From positions 2,659,001-2,723,000 of the forward strand of contig BSQZ01000002.1 of the NCBI GenBank assembly GCA_033239005.1: a stretch of 64,000 nt of DNA, given 5' to 3'. The notes under the pieces are model-generated. The model saw only the letters and a program-made list of their open reading frames with translations. It searched no databases and had not been told where the DNA came from. A program made the position numbers and the translations under genes. This document shows positions 55,660-64,000 of this stretch, piece by piece (the first letter of the stretch is position 1; each line of letters opens with the position of its first letter). This DNA comes from Lamellibrachia satsuma. Its lineage: Eukaryota > Annelida > Polychaeta > Sabellida > Siboglinidae.

Positions 55660-56125
55660 CGGCAGCAGAATACGTTCGATCGCATTGATGTCGAGGTTGT
55701 TGTCGGCTGGAAGATAGTAGGCCAGATGTCAATAGATCGCGGAGACGGCGATGTTTCGTGTCGACGGCTGACGCGGGCGCTCTGACGTCACACACGGGGA
55801 AGACAGTTGAACGGTCAGCTGAACGCTCTGTAAGTCGGCCGTCAACATGACGTGGAGACGACGAACGTGTCGTGGACGGTCCCATTACGTTGATACCCCT
55901 TTTAATATAATGTACCACGCCAAAAGCGAAAACATCATGGGTACAATTATTGCATAACCTGTTCATGCCCCATGCCTAACAATAAACTTCCAATGTGGGC
56001 TCCCACACCACACTTGGATACTATTATTGCATAACTTGTTGATGCAATCCGTCTATATACACTCTAACATTTACCTCACCATATCCAGGAAAATAGTTCA
56101 TATAATAGCAATTCGTTGAAATTCG
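55660..56125 (-). pseudogene. 5' part of the L2-like LINE, decayed
   Basis: The minus frame to 55,966 includes CDRTYSAAGEIMRPTATSVI, then the piece joining to the RT. The remainder to 56,125 has no recognisable endonuclease. Confidence 0.4.
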
Positions 56126-56141
56126 ACATTATGACACCTAC

Positions 56142-56247
56142 CTGTGTAAACACACAAAGTGGGGATAGGCAACAGCGATCCGATTGAAGTGATCCTTGAT
56201 ACTGTTTACTCTAGGTCCACCAAAATTGTTTTTGGCTACCGCAACAC
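56142..56247 (-). pseudogene. KCTD3/SHKBP1-like exon G (unit Y, open, best splice sites)
   Basis: 106 bp, acceptor ctttttacag, donor cacag/gtaggt. The frame is open: VAVAKNNFGGPRVNSIKDHF then NRIAVAYPHFVCLHR. It matches the KCTD3 HHNWIVAAYAHFAVCYR segment. The best-preserved exon G, but it is separated from a deleted exon F by the LINE insertion. Confidence 0.8.
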
Positions 56248-56264
56248 CTGTAAAAAGACCTCAA

Positions 56265-56335
56265 GTAAAGGTACGTTGTTATACAGCACCCTATCCAGTC
56301 CTTGGGATTGTTCAACGTGCTTACCATCGAGGTAC
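56265..56335 (-). mobile_element. Dispersed element S1, end fragment
   Basis: Minus strand gttgaacaatcccaaggact plus ggatagggtg. Truncated relative to 47,680-47,800. Confidence 0.5.
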
Positions 56336-56649
56336 CGAGATTAATAGTGATGACACAAGTCACAATACAATGGTGAGATAGGACTGCCAATCATTAATAA
56401 TCGCACGTGCTCATTAAATTATATGCGCACATAGGCTTAGGTGGTTAGTCTTAATTATAACCTACTGCCATGATTTGGCATGTACCAACTACAAATCAGC
56501 ATAACTAAATAGATTACTGTAATTGCATTTAGTCTGAAAAATAAAATGATACTCTGTAATAAATAATATATCCGTATAACATGGATAGGTTATATTAATA
56601 AAATACATTCATGTTGTTTATAAAGAAATAATAATAATACTGTCATAGT
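56336..56649. other. Non-coding, nothing recognised
   Basis: AT-rich spacer. Confidence 0.35.
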
Positions 56650-57535
56650 GCCATGGAAACTGGATACGTAGGTTCACGCTACTTGAAGGTGTGCAAGTGT
56701 GCAAGTGCCAGACAATGTTTACGTCATTTGACGCTTCAGTGTCTCGGGAATGTCCGCAGGAGTTACGTAACACAGGCGTCAAATACGGCGCAGCTTGAAA
56801 CATGCGTCCTGTTTACTTCGTACTTGATGGACAACACCCTGAGTGTCTTTGTACAAGATATTCCTATTGAAAGACCAACAGTCCGAAATCAATTCATTTT
56901 TTGTCTAAGTTCATACAGAAGTTCAGAACGAGTTTTCGTGAGGTCTTCATTCACAAATAAACGAAGGTTTAGACCCGAGGCTGTATTGTGCTGTTTTAGG
57001 TTTATTCGAGCTCTGTATATATCGTCCCTCCGACGTTCGCTATTTATTGTAATAATTGTAGTGCGTGGTCGCCCGCCATCCGTTTTAGGGCGGCCAATTA
57101 TGTGCGCTCGCTCAATCTCGTGAGACTGCAGGACTGGGGTTAACTTTATATGATCATTGAAAATGTCTAGGGTTGCATTTTAAATTTCACCAATACCTAC
57201 AGATTCGGGTATTCCTTCTATTCTCAAACTGGATCTTCTAGGATATTGCTCGATGCTGTCGTTGGCCGATTCTAACAAGTCGACTCTACTTTCAAGTGCT
57301 TTTATTTTCTCGTCCTTCTCTTTCACAGTTTGTTTTAGTTGCTCAGTCTGAGCTGTTAAGTAGTCTATTTTGTCAGCAATCTCTTGCGGGAACAGATCTC
57401 GTTTCAATTGTTTTATAACATCACTGTCACTCAGAGTTTCAATAAAGGTACGTTTTAGAAGTTAATTGTCAATACCTTCAAAGCGAGTAACCTCTGACGA
57501 GCTTTTTTGGCGATGCTTGGGCGGCATGATGTCTT
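56650..57535 (-). pseudogene. LINE ORF1 protein remnant
   Basis: Minus sense: MPPKHRQKSSSEVTRFEG (about 57,475-57,527), then KRDLFPQEIADKIDYLTAQT and a heptad-rich KEKDEKIKALESRVDLLESA (coiled coil), EQYPRRSSLRIEGIPESVGI, a stop, then HEIERAHIIGRPKTDGGRP, LKQHNTASGLNLRLFVNEDL and TKTRSELLYELRQKMN followed by a stop. Coiled coil, then an (Q)YSRR..LRI.G.PE motif, an ..E.AHR.G... and a ..F.NEDLT..R..LL..A/LR order is the layout of non-LTR ORF1 RNA-binding proteins with an RRM-like core. Broken by at least two stops. Confidence 0.72.
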
Positions 57536-57820
57536 ATTGTCGTTGGTTACACGTCTGATAGGTGTGTCAAATGTGGCATGTCCAAGATGGACGTTCAATA
57601 TGGCAGCACGCTGAATCTGACAGACCCATAGATTATGTGCAAATCCACCCCCATCTTAGGGTATTGTGAATGTTTATCTCACCAGATTCATCGTACGGAT
57701 CGTTGGAAGTTCGATGCCATTAGATAACTTCATTATTTTCCGTCGCATTTGTAACAAGAGAACATCGTCACACGAGAGCACAACGAAACGCGGCCTGCTC
57801 CGTCCGACGTCATGAGTCGG
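57536..57820. other. Non-coding, nothing recognised
   Basis: Possibly 5' leader of the ORF1-bearing LINE on the minus strand. No independent feature. Confidence 0.35.
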
Positions 57821-57821
57821 A

Positions 57822-58000
57822 CCATATATAAGTTAACGTTTCCGCCTGATTGTATCCCTACCAATATTATATGGACAATATCCTATCTTTAAATACATGG
57901 ACACTATTCCAGAAATACTGTTTATCAGACAAAATATATCCTGGATATTGTTCTTCTACTGCTTTATATAAACAGAATGTCTGCAAATTGTCCAGTCCAG
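57822..58000 (-). repeat. Segmental duplication stub Z
   Basis: gcctgattgtatccctacca plus atattatatggacaat, and aatatatcctggatattgtt plus cttctactgc, match 48,598-49,045 (unit Y) and 42,905-43,045 (unit X). Only the intron end of a further unit is present before a LINE insertion point. Confidence 0.75.
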
Positions 58001-58002
58001 AC

Positions 58003-58870
58003 ATAACTGATTAATTTTAGATATTTGCCGATAAAGTACATTTGATACATGTAACATGATACTGTTCAGTTTGTCAGACAATCCCTGTTTTTTATCTTGT
58101 GTTCTGATTTCACCTAAGTGAATATTATTTTTCTGCCTGGAACATAACTGTGTATTTAATTATTTCTTGTGACAGGTGAGAGAACATATTTCTATCAATA
58201 TTTTCATACCCATTCAATATCTTAAAAACTTCAATCTGATCTCCTCTTAATCTCCTTGTCTCTAGAGTTGTTAAACCACATTCTTTCAGGTGTTCTTCAT
58301 AACTAAGGTCTCTCAGTTCTGGAATCATTTTAGTTGCTTTTGCCTTTGTATGCATTCAAGCATATCTATATCCTTCTTATGATATGGTCTCCATGCTTGT
58401 ATGCAGTATTCTAAATGAGGTCTAACTATTGCTTTATACAGAGGTATAATTAACTTATATCCCTTGTATATTATATTTCTTCTAATCAATCCAAGAATTT
58501 GATTACACTTTGAAGCTGCAATACCACACTGCTCTGAAACGTTCATATCAGCACTTATTGTAACTCCTAAGTCCTTTTCTTTTACAGTAGTTCCCAGAAC
58601 AGTATCTCCCATTTTATAGTTTACATCCAAGTTCCCATGTCCTGTATGTAGGCATTTACATTTCCCAAAATTGAACATCTGTCATTTCTCAGACCATTTC
58701 ACTAATCTGTCTAGATCGTTTTGTAAATGTTGTTTATCACCATCAGTATTAACCTTTCTAAACAGTTTTGTGTCATCCGCAAATTTCAGTACATTACTTA
58801 TTATACTGTCGTCCAAGTCATTGATATATATTAAGAATAATATAGGTCCTAATACCTCAAGGATCAGTAT
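58003..58870 (-). pseudogene. CR1-like LINE RT C-terminal part
   Basis: Minus sense: FNFGKCKCLHTGHGNLDVNY, KEKDLGVTISADMNVSEQCG, IAASKCNQILGLIRRNIIYK, LYKAIVRPHLEYCIQAWRPY, then after one shift PELRDLSYEEHLKECGLTTL, ETRRLRGDQIEVFKILNGYE and FQAEK followed by a stop. This is the characteristic post-catalytic half of a CR1-type RT. The catalytic core is missing: near 58,780-58,860 only KFADDTKLF-like and GPILFLIYINDL-like traces remain on the minus strand. Same family as 15,465-16,225. Confidence 0.85.
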
Positions 58871-58878
58871 TCATCAGT

Positions 58879-59106
58879 AAGATATTGAATGGGTATGAAA
58901 ATATTGATAGAAATATGTTCTCTCACCTGTCACAAGAAATAATTAAATACACAGTTATGTTCCAGGCAGAAAAATAATATTCACTTAGGTGAAATCAGAA
59001 CACAAGATAAAAAACAGGGATTGTCTGACAAACTGAACAGTATCATGTTACATGTATCAAATGTACTTCATCAGCAAATATCTAAAATGAATCAGTTATG
59101 TCTGGA
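58879..59106 (+). pseudogene. Inverted duplicate of the CR1-like 3' end
   Basis: Plus-strand DILNGYENIDRNMFSHLSQE plus IIKYTVMFQAEK and stop, then the 3' untranslated tail. It is the near-identical reverse complement of 58,003-58,226. Starts abruptly in the coding end, so it is 5'-truncated. Confidence 0.9.
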
Positions 59107-59239
59107 ATCACAGTGACAAGAACAATTTCTAAAAGAAATTGATAATGCATATCAATGTTTGAAATATACAATGTCCCAGTGGGCTGTAACCAGGTAGTTT
59201 TCTGCTGGGTCAGTTACTTCGTGGCCGGTCAGTGTGACC

Positions 59240-60610
59240 ATCTACTTTATGGAGAAAATACATGAGAACTGATCTAGTGAATATAGATTGGAATAAATTG
59301 CTGAAGAACAAGACAGCAACAGGATGCTGGACCTGTTTAAAAGATGATATTTAGGGCATTGCTGAGAGATTTGTTAAGAAAACAAGGGAAAAGGTCCAGG
59401 AAGAAACACTTGTCAAAAGAGGCTATAAGAAAACTGCTCTCAAGCAGGTGCTAATAGGGGTATATAAACACATTGGAAATGTAGAAAACTAGACAAAGTA
59501 CAAAGGGGCATTTAGCCAAGCTACAGTAATTAGAAAATCCAAAAGAACCTTTGAACAAAAATTGACAGGTAATGTAAAAAATGAGAGCAAGAGTTTCTGT
59601 GCTGATACAATGAGTAAACAGTAAGTTTAAGATAAGGTCAGACCATTGGAAAACAACACTGGAAACATAACTTCAAACAGGTTTCAAATGGCAGAGGTTC
59701 TGAATGAGTATTTCAGGTTAGGCTTTACCACTGAAGATATCAGCTCACTTCCAGTTCCAGCAATAAATTAGATCATTTAGGGCAGTTATTTATCATTCAT
59801 GAAATTATAGCAAAGAAAATTAAAAAGATGAAAGATTATAAATAATCTGGAGTTGATCGAATACTACCAAAACTACTTAAGGAAATTGTAGAGAAAATCA
59901 GTACACCACTTGCAAAAGTGTTTAACTTTTTGCTAGAAGATGGAATAGTTCACTGAGAATGGAAAGAAGCGAGCATTATGTCGCTATTTAAGAAGGGATC
60001 AAAGAACAAGACAATTAGAAACCAGTGAGTTTAACATCAGTTGTAAATTATTAGAAATGTTAATTAGAGTAACATATAGTGCTGTCGTGAAAGTTTCAGA
60101 GCAATGTGGGAATGCTGCTTCAAAGAGTAATACAATTCTAGGGCCAATTAGGAGAACTATTACATATAACGAGATACAGCTAATTGTACACCTGTACAAA
60201 GTGATAGTTGGGCTGCATGTGAATATTGTATACAAGCATGGAGGCCGTATTGTAAGAAGAACATAGACAAGCTAAAAAGAATACGACAAAGAGCAACTAA
60301 AATGAATCAAGAATTGAGAGACCTTAGTTATGAAAGCCACTTATTAGAATGTGGTTTGACAATACTAGAGACCAGGAGACTAAGAGGAGACCAAATATAA
60401 CATAGATAGTGAAGATATTGAGGATATTGATAGGAAAATGTTTTTCATACTTATAGAAGGCAGTAGAACTAGAATACACAAAGCAGCATTAGTTAAGAAA
60501 CAGTGTAGGTTAGACATGATACAGGACTCATTCTCACAGATGCTGATAAATTAATGGAACAAACTATCAAATGATTGTGTTGATGCTAAGGGCACTGGCT
60601 TATCATAGAT
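59240..60610 (+). pseudogene. CR1-like LINE remnant with deleted RT core
   Basis: Plus sense: FCADTMSKQ-like and VLNEYFRLGFTTEDISSLPV (about 59,695-59,755), a decayed (SGVDRI)LPK(LLKEI) region near 59,850, WKEASIMSLFKKGSKNK (about 59,960-60,005). It then jumps from CKLLEMLIRV directly to VKVSEQCGNAASKSNTILGP and VHLYKVIVGLHVNIVYKHGG (60,090-60,240), then ELRDLSYESHLLECGLTILE and TRRLRG (60,313-60,385). All polymerase motifs A-E are lost by deletion. Confidence 0.75.
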
Positions 60611-62110
60611 GATAAAATTGTTGGACTCTCGACAAGTCAATGGCTTCCTTGTCCACTTGCCATCTGGAACTTGTAGTCTTACACTTACATTTACACATAA
60701 TGAGCATTTGTAAGGCTAGAGATAAGCCTTTTATAGTTTGCCCATATTTTGATCCAGTTTTATCTATTCTGTTTTTTAAAATGTTAGTAGATGGTGCAGA
60801 TATAATATCGTTGGACAAGGACATTCCATACATTCAGCACCCTTTGACTGAAAAATCGGCATCTGCATAGCTTCATACATTGTTGTTTGTTTAATTGTTT
60901 ACTGTGGCCTCTGAGATTATTTAGATTAATATTAAAAAACTGATCTGGGTCTATGTTCTCTTTCATAGTTAACAACTTAAAAGTTTCAAATAAATCTCCT
61001 CGTAATCTCCGTTCTTCAAGTCTATGATGTATTAGTTGTGTTAATCTTTCCTCACATGTAAATTCCTTTAATCCTATTACCAGTTTTGTTGCCCTGTGTT
61101 ACACTTTCTCGAGCATTAAAATATATTTTGCATAATAAAGTGACCTCACCTGTATGCAATACTCTAGATGTGGTCTAATATATGTATTATAAACAATGTT
61201 GAACATTTCTCTGTCAAAGTGAATAAACACTCTCTTAACAGAATGCAAAACCACCATAGCTTGTTGGGTTGCTGCAACAACTTGTTTCTAACATTTCAAA
61301 TTATTTGAAATCCAGACACATAGATCCGTCTCTTGAACTGCTTCTGCTAAAACAATATTACTATTTTCGGTTGTCATGATGTACTCGAATTTTGGATTGT
61401 CTTTGCCTATGTGCATCCTTTTACATTTACTAGTGTTGAACGTTTGGCACCATCTATTACTCCACTCACTTATAAGTTATCTAAATCAGCTTGTAAGATT
61501 TCACAGTCAGATTTGTTTTTTAATGTTATGAATATTTTGGTGTTGTCAGCAAACATTTTTACATTACTATTTACCCTCTCTGGTATATAATTAAAAAGAG
61601 AATAGGTCCCAATACTAATCCTTGTGGAACACCACTAATGATATCAAACCATTCAGAATATTCACTTCTTACCATAATTTGCACTTTTCTATCTGATAGA
61701 AAATCAGCTATCCATTCAAAAACTTTACCTCATATTCCATAGGCAGATAGTTTCTGCAGCAACCTCTTTTTCGGGACTTTGTCAAATGCTTTTTGAAAAT
61801 CCAGCAAAATAACATCAACGCTATCTCCCTGATCCACATCTTCTGTCCAACTTTCAAAATTTTCTAATAAATTTGTTAGGCAAGAACGACTCTTTGTAAA
61901 ACCATGTTGGTCTCGGGTATTTTAATTGTTTTCTAATAAATGTTTTAACATTGCATCCTTCACACAAGATTCCATCTGTTTACTGGCTAGACAAATTAAA
62001 CTCACTGGTCTATAATTACCAGCCATAGACCGGGATCCCTTCTTATTGGAGAAATGTTAGCCAATTTCCAATCTAATGGTACTACACCACTAGACAATGA
62101 TTCCGTGAAT
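60611..62110 (-). pseudogene. CR1/jockey-like LINE RT, degenerate but nearly full core
   Basis: Minus sense: KKGSRSMAGNYRPVSLICLA (about 61,985-62,045), QHGFTKSRSCLTNLLENFES, LLDFQKAFDKVPKKRLLQKL (motif A, about 61,750-61,810), SGVPQGLVLGPILF (motif B, about 61,595-61,640), KMFADNTKIF (motif C with Asn replacing the second Asp), RPHLEYCIQVRSLYYAKYIL, ATKLVIGLKEFTCEERLTQL, RGDLFETFKLLTMKENIDPD and LNVWN, then a shift and LSNDIISAPSTNILKNRIDK. Several in-frame stops. Second independent family from 58,003. Confidence 0.82.
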
Positions 62111-62639
62111 ATTAAAAACAACGGTATAGCTAAAGTTTCAGCGCAGTTTTGGAATGGCAAATCTTGTTAAATAAATAGTGGGTTTTGAATTTACAACTAG
62201 GTAGTTTCGATAAAATTATTGCAGTGGCATATTTTATATTTGGGGGGCCAATTGGAAATGCCGCCTGGCTGTTTTTTTTACATAGTTTACAAAGTCCTAG
62301 ATACGCCACCGGCACACCCACTCATGAATTTTATATAAATGCAACGTATTTGTAACCGAGTCCGGCTGTGCAAATAACATCATCCAAGAAAGGTTCACCA
62401 TCTTTCCGCCAGGGAACGACAAGTAAACAAGTGGATAAAACTTGTCAGGTATGAAAATGGCAGACTTGAATATGTACGTATTCATGTTTGTAGTCATGTG
62501 GAAGCTTAACTGATGACACAACTATGACTTCAGCCTTGCGAACAGTACAACAATAAGTAAAACTATTATATTTTGAGGATGTGTATTTGAAATCCCTTTA
62601 TATCGCCCACTTCTACTTCGATAATTGGCAGGCCATTAA
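62111..62639. other. Non-coding; end of an unidentified dispersed element
   Basis: 62,245-62,312 holds ggggggccaattggaaatgc then gtcctagatacgccacc, a phrase shared with about 3,384-3,413. No coding evidence. Confidence 0.4.
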
Positions 62640-62887
62640 TTTTGTAAGGATTTCTACGTCAATGGTAGTTTCGAGAATGAGATCACCAGTGAGTCCATGG
62701 CACGTTTTTTTTCAGGATGTGTAGGATCTTTTAGTTTACTTCCCCTGAACAAACAAAATTGTCCATATTTTGAAATGGCAGCTGGTAGTTCCGAACCCCG
62801 GTCCCCTCAATCGACAGTCTGACACTCTGCCACAAAGCCACATCACCCCACAGTGTTTGTTACATTGTAAAGTTAATAATACATTAG
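62640..62887. other. Possible diverged S2 repeat
   Basis: The tail ccgaaccccggtcccctcaa then cagtctgacactctgcc resembles the tail of the S2 repeat at 47,830-47,965. Similarity is short. Confidence 0.35.
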
Positions 62888-64000
62888 GGCAGTGTCTACC
62901 CAGAATCCCAGTGCGGGTTCAGAGCAGGAAGATCCACCATAGATATGATCTTCTCAGTACGCCAGCTCCAGGAAAAGTGCAGAGAACAGGGAATGCCCCT
63001 CTACGTGGCGTTCATTGACTTAACCAAGGCCTTCGATCTTGTCAGCAGGAAGGGACTCTTCCGCCTACTTGAGAAGATCGGCTGCCCTCCCAAGCTACGC
63101 AGCATGGTGGTCTCCTTCCATGAGAACATGAAGGGTACAGTTGTGTACGAAGGTTCGACATCGGAGCCCTTCCCTGTCTGCAGCGGTGTCAAGCAAGGCT
63201 GTGTCCTTGCTCCAACATTGTTTGGAATCTTCTTCTCCCTCCTTCTGTCATATGCCTTCGACTCTTCCTCAGACGGTACCTACCTGCACACCAGATCTGA
63301 TGGGAAGATGTTCAACCTGGCACGTCTGCGTGCCAAAACAAAGGTGACAGAGGTATACGTCAGGGAGATGCTGTTTGCAGATGATGCAGCACTCACTGCC
63401 CACTCAGAAGAGGCCCTTCAGAGGCTGGTCGATCGCTTTGCACATGCCTGCAGTGAGTTTGGACTCACAGTCAGCCTGAAGAAGACGAACGTCATTGCAC
63501 GGGATGCCAGCAAAGTCCCCTCCGTCAAGATCAGTGACTACACCCTGGAGGTAGTAGAAGACTTCACCTACCTCGGGTCAAACATCTCTAACAACCTTTC
63601 GCTGGACAAGGAGATAAACAGGCGCATCGGAAAAGCCGCATGCACTATGGCCAAGCTGACCAAAAGAGTATGGGAAAATAAGATGCTCACTGAGAACACC
63701 AAGATGAGAATCTACCAGGCCTGTGTGTTGGGCACCCTCCTCTATGGCAGCGAATCGTGGACAACATACATGTGCCAGGAGCGCCGCCTCAACACCTTCC
63801 ACATGCGGTGCCTCAAGCGTATCCTCGGCATCACATGGCAGGATCGTATCCCCTACAGCGACATACTGGACCATGCCAGGATCCGCAGCATGCATTCACT
63901 GCTGAGCCAGAGACGCCTGCGCTGGTTGGGCCATGTGCGTCGCATGGAGGACGGCCGCTTGCCGAAAGACATCCTCTATGGACCAGTGGCGCGAGGCCAG
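62888..64000 (+). CDS. Reverse transcriptase of a second LINE family, open, runs off the window
   Basis: Open from 62,888 (a TAG lies just before) to the window end, 371 codons, no stop. Family-like sequence starts at once (YPESQCGFRAGRSTIDMIFS), so the element is 5'-truncated at about 62,890. The first in-frame Met codon is at 62,945. Then VAFIDLTKAFDLVSR (motif A, catalytic Asp at 63,017-63,019), VCSGVKQGCVLAPTLFGIFF (motif B), EMLFADDAALTAHSEEAL (motif C, 63,371-63,424), SLKKTNVI, FTYLGSNISNNLSLDKEIN, ACVLGTLLYGSESWTTY, LNTFHMRCLKRILGITWQDR and RRLRWLGHVRRMEDGRLPKD. GC content is clearly higher than in the neighbouring elements, and the intact frame suggests a young insertion. Clade not certain (RTE/I-like). 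Confidence 0.85.

Larger units (their letters stand above)
53498..56125 (-). mobile_element. 2.6 kb insertion in the F-G intron of unit Y (L2-like LINE)
   Basis: Units W and X have an uninterrupted intron here (ggcagttatgtcaatttatg near 36,705). In Y the sequence breaks after gcggttatgtttagttatg and resumes at attatgacacctacctgtg. The insertion contains an L2-like RT frame and a 3' tail with (aat)n at 53,748-53,768 preceded by the phrase tagcgctttttagc. It is younger than the duplication. Confidence 0.75.

Noticed and set aside
1..64000. A coordinated multi-gene defence or biosynthetic system
   Set aside because: Apart from one small peptide gene, the coding content is retrotransposon debris and fragments of two host genes. 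Nothing indicates genes working together.

Overview
The window is eukaryotic, from an animal nuclear genome. It is AT-rich, has no bacterial operon structure, and carries short exons bounded by AG and GT splice sites. It holds many fragments of non-LTR (LINE) retrotransposons and a very high load of minisatellites. The retrotransposon types (CR1/L2-like and RTE-like) and the form of the recognisable host exons fit a marine invertebrate, most likely a mollusc or another lophotrochozoan. That placement is an inference. No complete conserved multi-exon host gene, rRNA or tRNA gene was seen.

Left part (1-11 kb): two large minisatellites (21 bp and 33 bp units) fill 1-3.24 kb. From 3.9 to 8.5 kb lie broken exons of a Mediator subunit 4 (MED4)-like gene in two tandem copies, among further minisatellites. 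A 2.1 kb segment (5.23-7.37 kb) that includes one MED4-like exon recurs inverted at 26.14-28.16 kb. More tandem arrays (21, 42 and 58 bp) follow to 11 kb. Middle left (11-20 kb): mostly featureless DNA, with a diverged 180 bp direct repeat, CR1-like reverse transcriptase (RT) fragments swollen by TGCG microsatellites, and one plausible intact small gene on the minus strand (16.48-17.87 kb) for a secreted cysteine-rich peptide.

Centre (20-35 kb): a nest of decayed LINEs in both orientations, the second arm of the inverted duplication, two arrays of the same 37 bp repeat, and a 24 bp array that grew out of a LINE endonuclease motif. Right centre (35-58 kb): a head-to-tail segmental duplication carrying minus-strand exons of a KCTD3/SHKBP1-family gene. 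Each full unit has the order G-F-(LINE)-A-B-C-D-E. Unit W is partial, X is fullest, Y lacks B-D and was later hit by an L2-like LINE, and Z is a short stub. Exon A has expanded into a 77 bp satellite that keeps the coding segment and splice donor. The exons carry stops, frameshifts and lost splice sites, so this is a pseudogene array.

Right end (56.6-64 kb): LINE ORF1 and RT remnants, an inverted pair of LINE 3' ends, and a 5'-truncated but open RT reading frame that runs off the window. The main theme is not a multi-gene system. It is a locus where gene fragments, introns included, were duplicated in tandem and inverted, and where pieces of exons and LINE coding sequence repeatedly became tandem repeats.
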